Below, piece by piece: positions 8,221 to 15,544 of a stretch of DNA of 19,837 bases (the stretch's first letter is position 1; the number at the start of each line of letters is the position of its first letter). The DNA is from a candidate division CSSED10-310 bacterium (lineage in GTDB: Bacteria > CSSED10-310 > JAFGJC01), in NCBI GenBank assembly GCA_016929305.1, contig JAFGJC010000249.1:1-19837 (forward strand). The letters are read 5' to 3'. Both the position numbers and the translations under genes were made by a program. The notes below the pieces were generated by a model. That model made no database searches. It was not told the origin of the DNA and was given only the letters and a program-made list of their open reading frames with translations.

Positions 8221-8242
8221 ATGATACCTCGGGGGTGTAATT

Positions 8243-10012
8243 GTGATACAGGCAGCTGATGATATTGTAATTAAGATTTGCGGAAGTGCCGGTGATGGCT
8301 CCATATCTGCAGTCGAAATACTTAATCGCGCAGCCGCTTTGATGGGTTATCACATCATGAATTTTGATGCCTATCCAGCTGAAATTCGTGGTTTCGGTAA
8401 GTCTGTCGGTCATACGCGTATCAGCCGGTCCGTCTTGCTGACAACCGGTAAATATACCGACTGTCTCGTTGCTTTGGATGACGTGCATGCCATTACAGAA
8501 CTATCGACAATGAGTAAGCGAGGTGTGTTGATTTATGATAGCAAACCACCTCAATACCATCAGGAAGATCAGGCGGTTGCAGGTTTCATAGAGCCTGGAA
8601 TGATTGGTTATGGCATTCCTTTAAGAGAGCTCTCGACAATCGCGGTTCGAAGTTCACGATCCCGCAATATTGTGGCTCTGGGGGTTCTGGCTGCTTTGCT
8701 TCATTTACAGGCCGAATATTTTGAAACAGCTATTCGAAAACGGTTTTCGGCAAAACCTGAAACGGTTATTGATAACAACATCAATGCATTTCGCTTGGGA
8801 TTTGACTATACGCTGCAGAATGTAAATAAATATGATGAACTGGACTTCCAACATCATGTTTATTCATCAAACAGAGACAGTATCATCATGTCGGGAAACG
8901 AAGCAGCTGCCAGGGCCTGTCTGGACGCTGATCTTCGTTTGTATGCCGGATATCCAATTACCCCGGCGACACGAATAATGGAAATTCTTGCCAAAGAGCT
9001 TCCCTTGAAAGGTGGTTTTGTTGTCCAGACTGAAGACGAAATATCGGCAGCCGGACATGTTGTGGGTGCAGGATTTGCGGGTGCACGATCACTGACAGCA
9101 ACATCCGGCCCAGGGATATGTCTGATGTCTGAAATGATCAACCTGGCCGTTATGGCTGAAATTCCATCAGTTTTCATCGATTCTCAAAGAGGTGGACCAT
9201 CTACGGGATTACCCACCAAAACAGAACAGTCAGATTTTAATATAGCTGCGTTTGGTGGCAGCGGCGATTCTCCTCGCCCTGTCCTGGCGCCAACGAGTGT
9301 TCCGGAATGTTACCTGTTAACTCGAATCGCATTCGATCTGGCAGAATGCTATCAAACCCCTGTAATCATTCTCATGGATTTTTTTCTTTCCAATCGTTTT
9401 GAAGATATTGACTTAAACCAGCTGAACTCAAATGTGTTTGGTCGATTTACCCCACAAACAGCTCCTCTAAAAGACCAACCTTACCTGCGGTTTGAGGTAA
9501 CGGATACTGGCATTTCCCCCAGGGCGATTCCAGGTATGGAAAACATGTTTCACACGGTTACGGGTCTGGAACATGATGAAAGAGGATTTCCTAATTACGG
9601 GAAAGCAAATCACTTAAAGATGACCGCCAAACGGCATAAAAAAATGGAAACACTTGTACGTGATTGGCAGGAAACAGGAACATTTGGACCTGAAGGTCAA
9701 CTTGATGTTGGATTCATTTCCTGGGGATCCTCTGTTGGAGCTGTTATGGAAGCGATTTCCCTTCTGAATGATCAGAACATACATTCCGGAGGTTTCTTTC
9801 CAAGACTCCTTTCACCACTTCAGACATCCCATTTGGAGGTGTTTTCCCGCCGCTGCAAACGCATCATCGTTGTCGAAATGAATTACACGGGGCAGTATGC
9901 GAATTATTTGCAAGTAGCCATTTCAAAGCGGATGGAACGCTTCACCCGTGTTGACGCTGAACCGATTTCTTCAGAGGATATCGTTAACTGGATCATTAAG
10001 GATGAGTCATGA
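8243..10012 (+). CDS. korA: 2-oxoacid:acceptor oxidoreductase, fused gamma-alpha subunit (KorA type)
   Basis: This protein has 589 residues. Residues 1 to about 195 are the gamma domain, opening with the family pattern VIKICGSAGDGSISA, and about 210-589 are the alpha (pyrimidine-binding) domain. Diagnostic motifs are GYPITPAT at 236-243, TSGPG at 287-291, and RGGPSTGLPTKTEQSD at 316-331. The last is typical of KorA-type 2-oxoglutarate:ferredoxin oxidoreductases rather than pyruvate enzymes. With KorB it oxidatively decarboxylates a 2-oxoacid to its acyl-CoA in the cytoplasm. The start is GTG at 8243, preceded by a G-rich stretch at 8230-8235. A stronger GGAGGT upstream instead points at a 12-codon reading frame at 8221. 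The stop overlaps the korB start by four bases. Substrate preference for 2-oxoglutarate is inferred from the motifs. Confidence 0.9.
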   Translation: MIQAADDIVIKICGSAGDGSISAVEILNRAAALMGYHIMNFDAYPAEIRGFGKSVGHTRISRSVLLTTGKYTDCLVALDDVHAITELSTMSKRGVLIYDSKPPQYHQEDQAVAGFIEPGMIGYGIPLRELSTIAVRSSRSRNIVALGVLAALLHLQAEYFETAIRKRFSAKPETVIDNNINAFRLGFDYTLQNVNKYDELDFQHHVYSSNRDSIIMSGNEAAARACLDADLRLYAGYPITPATRIMEILAKELPLKGGFVVQTEDEISAAGHVVGAGFAGARSLTATSGPGICLMSEMINLAVMAEIPSVFIDSQRGGPSTGLPTKTEQSDFNIAAFGGSGDSPRPVLAPTSVPECYLLTRIAFDLAECYQTPVIILMDFFLSNRFEDIDLNQLNSNVFGRFTPQTAPLKDQPYLRFEVTDTGISPRAIPGMENMFHTVTGLEHDERGFPNYGKANHLKMTAKRHKKMETLVRDWQETGTFGPEGQLDVGFISWGSSVGAVMEAISLLNDQNIHSGGFFPRLLSPLQTSHLEVFSRRCKRIIVVEMNYTGQYANYLQVAISKRMERFTRVDAEPISSEDIVNWIIKDES

Positions 10013-10893
10013 CAAATCAGCGATCGGATGATAATAACAATCCCTTGCTCAATTCGGGAATCGAGTATTTTTCAGATGAAGTCAAGCGTTCCGGAATAAT
10101 GAATTACAGGTCAACTGCCTTGCCGACATGGTGCCCGGGATGTGGTTACTATGGTATAACGCATGGACTTGCCAACGCCTTAAAAAACCTGCATGTCAAC
10201 AACAATAATCTGGTAATCGTAAGCGGCATTGGATGTGCTGGTCGCTACCCATTTTTTGTGAAGGGTTACGGTTTGCACGGAATTCATGGCAGGGCTTTGC
10301 CGATAGCGAGCGGGATTAAAATGGTCAGGCCGGAGTTCACTGTTCTTGCCATTGGCGGTGATGGCGATGGTCTTGGGATTGGCGGCGGCCATCTACCTCA
10401 TGCCATACGGCGAAACATCGATATCACCTATATATTATTTGATAATGCCATTTATGGCCTTACCAAAGGGCAGGCATCACCGACAACACCTTTCGGTCAG
10501 TATACCAAAACAACACCCTATGGAAATCCCGAAAAACCTTTGAATCCGATATTAATCGGGTTGGCTTATGGCGCCTCTTTTGTGGCTCAAGGTTTTGCTG
10601 GTTTCCCTCAAGACCTGACCATCGTTTTTCAGGAGGCGATACAGCATAAGGGATTCTCTTTTGTCGTCGTGACAACCCCCTGCGTTACATTTGATCACGC
10701 AAACATCACTTATCAGCGTTTCAGGAATATCTGGAAGAAAATACCGGAAGATCATGACAAGCAAAATTTGGCAAATGCAATGGCTCTGGCTCAAGACGGC
10801 AACTACTATAACGGAATATTGTTCCAAGATCATCGAAACGCATGGCATGATGTTCAACAATCTATCAGAAAGAACACCTCCATAACAAAATGA
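10009..10893 (+). CDS. korB: 2-oxoacid:acceptor oxidoreductase beta subunit (KorB type), TPP-binding
   Basis: This 294-residue beta subunit has the expected size. The cluster-binding cysteines are in WCPGCG (C42, C45), GIGCAGR (C76) and TPCVTF (C224), which together would hold one [4Fe-4S]. The thiamine diphosphate site is GGDGDG at 116-121 with DN at 145-146 and YGLTKGQ at 149-155. GLHGIHGRALPIASG (88-102) is the conserved substrate-side loop. These match the KorB branch closely. It pairs with the gamma-alpha subunit encoded just upstream (ATGA overlap). About 35 extra residues lie before the first conserved block, rich in Asn and Ser and of unknown use. Electrons leave through its cluster, presumably to the ferredoxin domain encoded at 5417-7201. 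Confidence 0.92.
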   Translation: MTNQRSDDNNNPLLNSGIEYFSDEVKRSGIMNYRSTALPTWCPGCGYYGITHGLANALKNLHVNNNNLVIVSGIGCAGRYPFFVKGYGLHGIHGRALPIASGIKMVRPEFTVLAIGGDGDGLGIGGGHLPHAIRRNIDITYILFDNAIYGLTKGQASPTTPFGQYTKTTPYGNPEKPLNPILIGLAYGASFVAQGFAGFPQDLTIVFQEAIQHKGFSFVVVTTPCVTFDHANITYQRFRNIWKKIPEDHDKQNLANAMALAQDGNYYNGILFQDHRNAWHDVQQSIRKNTSITK

Positions 10894-10930
10894 TTCCGTA
10901 GAATAAAATCGTGTTTTTCCAAACTTCATA

Positions 10931-10959
10931 TCGACCTCCATCAAGAAATTTGGTAAATT
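10931..10959 (+). promoter_or_regulatory. Weak candidate promoter for the kinase-like/FGE-like gene
   Basis: TCGACC at 10931-10936 and TAAATT at 10954-10959 are each 4/6 matches to the housekeeping boxes with a 17-base spacer. They sit in the 98-base gap after korB. This is the best pair I found there, but the match is modest. Confidence 0.22.
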
Positions 10960-10991
10960 ACTACGAAGAAATCAGAGGTTGGTGAAATAGC

Positions 10992-13163
10992 GTGAGAAAT
11001 CGTCAGAGCAGTTTCAAAAAAGGTCAGATCATCCATGAATATAAACTTATTCAAAACCAACATATCCATGACTTCGGTGAGTTATGGCTTACGGAACACA
11101 ATCTGTTCAAAGTCAAACGAACGGTTTATATTATTACCGAACCGGTTTTATGTGAAGAGATACGATCAAAAAAGACAATTCAGTTTCAGTTGGATCATCC
11201 GCAAATCGTAAAAATTCTGGATGCATATGTCGAACTGGATCCACCATATTTGGTAATGAGTCTTATAGAGGGTGTTTCCCTTCGTGATATTCTGGACAAA
11301 CAACATTCATGTCCGATCAAAGTAAGTTTGGATATTGTGATACGACTGATTTCGATTCTTGAGGACGCGCATAAACAGAATGTCATCCATCAGAATTTAA
11401 GACCCGAAAGCATCTTTATCGACAACAAACGTAATGTAATGATCCAGTATTTCAGATTGGGGCAAGTGCATGAGGATGTAGCCAAAAAAATTATACTCAC
11501 AAGCCAGGATGAACTCGTTGTCGATAGTATGTTGAAATACTGGTATTACTATATGTCACCGGAGCAAAAGCAGGAAGAAACCATTGATTGCCGATCAGAT
11601 ATTTATTCGTTGGGATTGATTTTATTTGAGTTGTTAACCGGCAAACAAATGTTAAACGATCTGTCCGGTGAATTGCGAGCACATAACATTCCGGAAGAAG
11701 TCATCAAGATTGCTGCCAAAGCCACTGCTGATCTCAACGGGCGATATTCCAATGTTTCCGAGATGAAAAAAGACATTGAACTGTATTTATCGTTTGCAAA
11801 AGATACGGAACGGATTGGGGTTGAAAAAAAGCTTACAGAAATCAAACCGGATATGAATGTTGATGAGCAGATTCAGATTCTCCGGCTGGATGCGGATAAA
11901 CTCGAACGAAGTGGCGATTTCGAAACGGCGATGGAAATGTGGCAAAAAGTGGTGGAGCTTCGTCCGGATTTAAAAATCGCGGAGCTTGCTATTGATCGAT
12001 TGGAAAGAAAGCTGGGGCTGCCGTTTTCCGATTCCAAGACAGACAAACAGGCTGTGAGTGTTTCATCCTCGTTTAAAAAAATCATAATGCCTACCGTAGT
12101 GTTGTTGGGAATCGTGATTATCCTCGGTGCGCTGATTTATTACGGGCCTTCATGGTATTCAAATTATCGGCAAGCCTCTGTAGCAATTACGCCGACACCT
12201 GTTCCGAAACCCACGGTAATGCCAACGCCGACAGCAACGCGAGCGCCGACATCAACACCGGTTCCGACGGCTGTTCCGACACCTGTTCCGACACGGACTC
12301 CCAAACCGAAGACAGCGGTATCAGGTTCTGCCGGACAATCCACTCTGCGAGCTGTACCTCTGGAAGGTTTCGTTTTCATTCCACCGGTAGCCTTTAAAAT
12401 GGGTTCTGGAAATGAGGAGTACGGCAGGCGTCCTGACGAACGTCTGCACGTAGTATCAATCAGCAATGGGTTTTATATCGGTCAAACAGAAGTCACCCAA
12501 AAGCAGTGGAATTCGATTATGAATGAGAATCCATCGAGTGTGATCGGATCGGATTATCCTGTGGACCGGGTTTCCTTTTATGATGCAATTGTATTTTGCA
12601 ACGCGTTGTCACTAAGAGAGGGATTGAAACCGTGTTACTACTCCGACAGTTCATGCAATCAGGTGATTTCGTCATCAAAGGACATCTCAGGACCCATCTT
12701 TTGGAAGCATTCCGCTTCCGGTTATCGGCTTCCGACGGAAGCGGAGTGGGAAGTTGCCTGTCGGGCAGGATCCACCGAGGCATATAGCTGGGGTGATGAT
12801 TGGAATTGTCTGCTCGCGATGGCAGAAAATGATACGGCAGCTTCAGAAAATGCATGCACGAGTACGTATAAGCGAATGAATCTGAAAGCCGATTTACCAG
12901 CTCCTGTCAGATCTTTCCCGCCGAATAACTGGCAGATTTTTGATATGCATGGGAATCTTCAGGAATGGTGCTGGGATTACTATGCGACCTATCCAGGATA
13001 TGATATCCGGGATCCGATCGGTCCGCCAAATGGCGAAAAACGCGTGTTGCGCGGCGGCAGCTGGAATCATATCGCCAGTCGCGTCAGATCAGCGTCGCGT
13101 GAGTGTTCGGTTTCGAGTTTCAAAGCGTCATGGATCGGTTTTCGGCTGGCAAGATATCCGTAA
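10992..13163 (+). CDS. Pseudokinase - TPR-like - TM - Pro/Thr linker - FGE-sulfatase-type domain protein
   Basis: This 723-residue protein starts at GTG 10992. Residues about 14-268 have the Ser/Thr kinase fold pattern: LDHPQIV, LVMSLIEG, a catalytic loop, YMSPEQ, and SDIYSLGLILFELLTG. The catalytic chemistry is gone: HRD reads HQN (Asn135), the loop Asn is Ser140, DFG reads YFR (Tyr153), and no glycine loop or AxK lysine is visible. Residues about 295-340 form a TPR-like helical pair. Residues 364-384 are one membrane span, and 400-440 a Pro/Thr-rich linker. Residues 453-723 are an FGE-sulfatase (SUMF1/DUF323) domain with MGS..., EVTQKQW, YRLPTEAEWE, DMHGNLQEW and RGGSW blocks. The two FGE active cysteines align with Ala695 and Ser700, so formylglycine synthesis is unlikely. 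Topology would put the kinase-like part inside and the FGE-like part outside, suggesting a sensor or scaffold. It appears monocistronic. Confidence 0.85.
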   Translation: MRNRQSSFKKGQIIHEYKLIQNQHIHDFGELWLTEHNLFKVKRTVYIITEPVLCEEIRSKKTIQFQLDHPQIVKILDAYVELDPPYLVMSLIEGVSLRDILDKQHSCPIKVSLDIVIRLISILEDAHKQNVIHQNLRPESIFIDNKRNVMIQYFRLGQVHEDVAKKIILTSQDELVVDSMLKYWYYYMSPEQKQEETIDCRSDIYSLGLILFELLTGKQMLNDLSGELRAHNIPEEVIKIAAKATADLNGRYSNVSEMKKDIELYLSFAKDTERIGVEKKLTEIKPDMNVDEQIQILRLDADKLERSGDFETAMEMWQKVVELRPDLKIAELAIDRLERKLGLPFSDSKTDKQAVSVSSSFKKIIMPTVVLLGIVIILGALIYYGPSWYSNYRQASVAITPTPVPKPTVMPTPTATRAPTSTPVPTAVPTPVPTRTPKPKTAVSGSAGQSTLRAVPLEGFVFIPPVAFKMGSGNEEYGRRPDERLHVVSISNGFYIGQTEVTQKQWNSIMNENPSSVIGSDYPVDRVSFYDAIVFCNALSLREGLKPCYYSDSSCNQVISSSKDISGPIFWKHSASGYRLPTEAEWEVACRAGSTEAYSWGDDWNCLLAMAENDTAASENACTSTYKRMNLKADLPAPVRSFPPNNWQIFDMHGNLQEWCWDYYATYPGYDIRDPIGPPNGEKRVLRGGSWNHIASRVRSASRECSVSSFKASWIGFRLARYP
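12189..12311 (+). repeat. Low-complexity Pro/Thr codon repeat encoding an extracytoplasmic linker
   Basis: Degenerate repeats of CCG-ACA/ACG-type codons, including two near copies of a GTTCCGACA-containing unit around 12263-12291, encode alternating Pro-Thr/Pro-Val residues 400-440. It follows the membrane span directly. Length variation between strains would be expected. Confidence 0.75.
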
Positions 13164-13191
13164 TCATATTTACCGATAAAGCTTGTAAGTG

Positions 13192-13743
13192 TTACATCAT
13201 GTGCGAATAAAGTATTCGAAATCCAAGAAATATCAAGACAAAACCAGCGATGAATTCACATTTTCTTCCGATGCGTGCATGTATCCGATTTGCGGCAAGC
13301 ATTGCGATAAGTGTGGCTAAAGCCGCAACCACACCAATAGTAACAACGGCTGCAGTCAGCGAAGTATTTGTTGCAGAAAGCGATAAGCCGGCAGCGAGTG
13401 CATCGATGCTTACAGCTACCGAGAGTGCCACCAGAGATAATCCCCTGGTCAGATCAATATCCTTGTATTCGTCGTCGGAATGAAAGGAGGTGACGATCAT
13501 TTTTATTCCGATAATACATAGCAGTCCAAAAGCGATCCAATGATCCCATCGTTCGATGTATACAAATATGAAATGTCCGGCTAACGCGCCAAAAAGCGGC
13601 ATCAACGCCTGAAAAAGACCGAAATGAAACGACAGCCTGAATACTTGCCGCGGCGCATTGTGTCTGAGTCCGACTGCTGCGCCGACTGAAAATGCATCAG
13701 CGGCCAATGCAATGGCTAGAAGCAAGAGATCCCAAAAAGACAA
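13192..13743 (-). CDS. mntP: Manganese efflux pump MntP
   Basis: This 183-residue inner-membrane protein has six predicted spans and two DUF204 repeats, the usual MntP size. With the TTG start at 13743 the acidic residue of the first repeat is Asp16 (LAADAFSVG), the same number as in E. coli MntP. The second repeat has Asp114 in VSIDALAAG. WDHWIAFGLL (66-75) and the C-terminal ILYSHMM also match the family. The start is chosen because GGGGGG lies eight bases upstream. An in-frame upstream ATG at 13965 would add 74 unrelated residues overlapping the next gene. It exports Mn2+ from the cytoplasm. It converges with the kinase-like gene (28-base gap) and diverges from the folate operon. I see no recognisable yybP-ykoY Mn riboswitch in the leader. 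Confidence 0.92.
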   Translation of the reverse strand: MSFWDLLLLAIALAADAFSVGAAVGLRHNAPRQVFRLSFHFGLFQALMPLFGALAGHFIFVYIERWDHWIAFGLLCIIGIKMIVTSFHSDDEYKDIDLTRGLSLVALSVAVSIDALAAGLSLSATNTSLTAAVVTIGVVAALATLIAMLAANRIHARIGRKCEFIAGFVLIFLGFRILYSHMM

Positions 13744-13751
13744 TGCGTTTT

Positions 13752-13757
13752 CCCCCC
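13752..13757 (-). promoter_or_regulatory. Ribosome site that fixes the mntP start
   Basis: GGGGGG on the minus strand stands eight bases before TTG 13743. It supports the short MntP, whose Asp16 then matches the family numbering. Confidence 0.55.
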
Positions 13758-13782
13758 AAATCCGGATTAGTCTACGTGAAAC

Positions 13783-13822
13783 TTTCCATTGGGTCGAGAG
13801 TATATATAAAATACAATGGAAA
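13783..13822. promoter_or_regulatory. Perfect 9-bp inverted repeat spanning overlapping divergent promoters
   Basis: TTTCCATTG (13783-13791) and its exact complement CAATGGAAA (13814-13822) flank a 22-base AT-rich core containing TATATATAAAAT. Rightward, TTTCCA (13783-13788) and TATAAA (13805-13810) are 16 bases apart. Leftward, TTCACG (13828-13823) and TATACT (13804-13799) are 18 bases apart. So the arms overlap both promoters between mntP and the folate operon. Arm centres are 31 bases apart, about three helical turns, as expected for a dimeric or looping regulator. The repeat is seen directly; the promoter and operator roles are inferred. Confidence 0.45.
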
Positions 13823-13879
13823 CGTGAAGCTGTCTTTCCAGCCTTGTTTAATCGGTATCGGTTTTGATAAACTTTTACT

Positions 13880-14626
13880 GTGAGTTTTAATGGTATTGAT
13901 AAATTTGACGGAAAAGTCGCTTTGGTTACCGGGTCCGGTAAACGGCTCGGACAAATTCTTGCCAAAGGTTTTGCCGATCGGGGTGCCGATATTGCCGTTC
14001 ATTATGGGCATTCAGCCGAAGGTGCAAGGGAAACCGTCGATTATGTTCTTTCTCGAGGTTGCCGTTCGAAAGCGTTTAAAGCGGATTTAAGTGATGAGCG
14101 GCAAACGGAACATCTTTTCGATGAGGTTGTCGAGTATTTCGGACATGTGGATATCCTTTTGAATAGTGCGGCGATATTTGAAGATAAAGATCTTAACACC
14201 ACCGATTTACACGTGTGGAACAGGCATTTCCTTATCAATGTGACAGCACCGTTTTTACTGTCCCGGAAATTTATTCAGCACTATCGTGGTCGAGAAGGTG
14301 TGATCATCAATATTTTGGATTGGCGTTCGGAATTTGCTGATCACAAGCATTTCGCCTATACCGTCAGCAAGGCGGCGTTGTCGAGTCTGACGAAAAATCT
14401 GGCGGTATCGGCTGCGCCAGCAATACGGGTAAATGGATTGGCATTGGGGGCGATTCTGCCGCCAGCAGGAAAAAACAGAATGCCGGATAAAATTCTGGAC
14501 CGTGTTCCAATGCAACGGATGGCTCACTTTGGAGAATTTCTTAAAGCTGCAGTATTTCTTGCCAGTGAACCGAACTATATCACGGGCGCTATTCTTAATC
14601 TGGATGGCGGTCGTCGTTTATTATGA
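13880..14626 (+). CDS. folM: PTR1/FolM-type pteridine reductase (short-chain dehydrogenase)
   Basis: This SDR-fold protein of 248 residues begins at GTG 13880. The NADPH motif is TGSGKRLG (17-24) with the extra HYGHSAEGA block (41-49), a pattern typical of pteridine reductases. The catalytic triad is also of that type: Asp147, Tyr160 and Lys164 (NILDW...AYTVSK). The Asp-to-Tyr spacing of 13 matches Leishmania PTR1 (D181/Y194/K198), where Asp replaces the usual SDR serine. NSAAIF (95-100) and the C-terminal ITGAILNLDGG complete the fold. Members reduce dihydromonapterin, dihydropterins or dihydrofolate in the cytoplasm. The folB gene follows by 24 bases and folK overlaps folB, so a folate or pterin role is well supported. 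Whether it replaces FolA or makes tetrahydromonapterin cannot be told here. No strong ribosome site is visible at this start. Confidence 0.85.
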   Translation: MSFNGIDKFDGKVALVTGSGKRLGQILAKGFADRGADIAVHYGHSAEGARETVDYVLSRGCRSKAFKADLSDERQTEHLFDEVVEYFGHVDILLNSAAIFEDKDLNTTDLHVWNRHFLINVTAPFLLSRKFIQHYRGREGVIINILDWRSEFADHKHFAYTVSKAALSSLTKNLAVSAAPAIRVNGLALGAILPPAGKNRMPDKILDRVPMQRMAHFGEFLKAAVFLASEPNYITGAILNLDGGRRLL

Positions 14627-14650
14627 TTTTTTTCAGGGAACTATCGTTAA

Positions 14651-15016
14651 ATGGAAGATAAAATAATTATCAAGGATCTTCTCGTTCGAGGTATCATTGG
14701 CATCAATGATTGGGAGCGCGAAAAGAAGCAGGACATACTAGTTAACATCGAATTGCTGGCAAATCTAGGGCAATCATGCATGTCTGATTCGATCGACGAT
14801 ACGGTTAATTATCGAACACTTGCCAAACATATCATTGCGCTGGTTGAAACAACACAACGGTATACACTTGAAGCCTTGGCCAATGACATTATGAAGGTAT
14901 GTTTTTTCGATTCACGGGTAAAAAGCGTTAGGGTGAGAGTTGAGAAACCGGGTGCATTACGGTTTGCCAAATCCGTGGGAATAGAGATTGACCGCCGACG
15001 TGAACTTACCGAATAA
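14651..15016 (+). CDS. folB: Dihydroneopterin aldolase FolB
   Basis: This 121-residue protein is the size of FolB. The opening DLLVRGIIGINDWEREKKQ (residues 9-27) is the conserved N-terminal block, with the pterin-site Glu in DWERE. VNYRTLAKHI (about 53-62) follows. TLEALAND (72-79) holds the pterin-anchoring Glu, and VRVEKPGALR (95-104) includes the catalytic Lys. The enzyme cleaves 7,8-dihydroneopterin to 6-hydroxymethyl-7,8-dihydropterin and glycolaldehyde in the cytoplasm, usually as an octamer. AGGGA about 12 bases upstream is the likely ribosome site. It sits between the pteridine reductase and folK genes; folK begins inside its 3' end, so their products are coupled and act consecutively. 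Confidence 0.93.
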   Translation: MEDKIIIKDLLVRGIIGINDWEREKKQDILVNIELLANLGQSCMSDSIDDTVNYRTLAKHIIALVETTQRYTLEALANDIMKVCFFDSRVKSVRVRVEKPGALRFAKSVGIEIDRRRELTE

Positions 15017-15524
15017 AGATGTATTTCTTTCAATTGGCTCGAACATTGATCCAATACGAAATGTTCCCCTGGCGATTGAAAAAATCGCCGAACTCGGGCA
15101 GATAATTTCAGTTGCCGGAATGTATTGGAATCCGGCAATCGGTTCATTACCACAGCCTGATTATCTGAATACAGCGGTCTTGCTGGAAACAGCGTATGAA
15201 CCCTTGGAATTGAAATCCCACCTCAAAGCCATTGAGTATAAATTGGGGAGAAAACGGCGAAGCAGTAGGAATTCAGCCCGACCAATAGATATCGATATTG
15301 TGCTCTTCGGATCACGGTTTATTAATACCCCTGAACTGACCATCCCTGATCCGAATCTGATGACATTCGCCCATATCGCTGTTCCAATTGCGGAGTTATA
15401 TCCGGAATATTTACATCCTCAATGCTGCAAACCCTTGTCCGCCATTGCTGATCATGTCATCATTCCAGACAGATTTGTGCGAATGGAAGATGGTGAGATT
15501 CCGGTTAAATACGAGAGAAGATGA
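15000..15524 (+). CDS. folK: 2-amino-4-hydroxy-6-hydroxymethyldihydropteridine pyrophosphokinase FolK
   Basis: This is an HPPK of about 174 residues. FLSIGSNID near the N terminus is the substrate loop, and YLNTAVLLET follows. GRKRRSSRNSARPIDIDIVLFG holds the catalytic Arg residues and the DIDI pair that binds two Mg2+ ions. The C terminus keeps the family pattern of IPDPNL and HIAVPIAELYP. The enzyme transfers pyrophosphate from ATP to 6-hydroxymethyl-dihydropterin, made by FolB just upstream. The start is uncertain: GTG 15000 leaves a normal N terminus, and TTG 14988 would add four residues (MTAD). Both lie inside folB. The last bases overlap an ATG at 15521, but the M28 gene more likely starts at 15545. 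No folP or folC lies nearby. Confidence 0.92.
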   Translation: MNLPNKDVFLSIGSNIDPIRNVPLAIEKIAELGQIISVAGMYWNPAIGSLPQPDYLNTAVLLETAYEPLELKSHLKAIEYKLGRKRRSSRNSARPIDIDIVLFGSRFINTPELTIPDPNLMTFAHIAVPIAELYPEYLHPQCCKPLSAIADHVIIPDRFVRMEDGEIPVKYERR

Positions 15525-15530
15525 GGAAGA

Positions 15531-15537
15531 AAAGGAG
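15531..15537 (+). promoter_or_regulatory. Shine-Dalgarno selecting the M28 peptidase start
   Basis: AAAGGAG with a seven-base spacer precedes ATG 15545. The ATG at 15521, which overlaps the folK stop, has no comparable site and would add only a Lys/Arg-rich octapeptide. Confidence 0.65.
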
Positions 15538-15544
15538 TAAGAAT

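Noticed and set aside
12351..13163. Genuine formylglycine-generating enzyme
   Set aside because: The two catalytic cysteines are absent (Ala695, Ser700), and no sulfatase gene is nearby.
13744..13879. yybP-ykoY manganese riboswitch before mntP
   Set aside because: I looked for the conserved loop sequences on the minus strand and did not find them; the structure there is a simple inverted repeat over promoter-like boxes.
13744..13965. 74-residue N-terminal extension of MntP
   Set aside because: It overlaps the pteridine reductase start, has no membrane character, and would destroy the match to the family start and Asp16.
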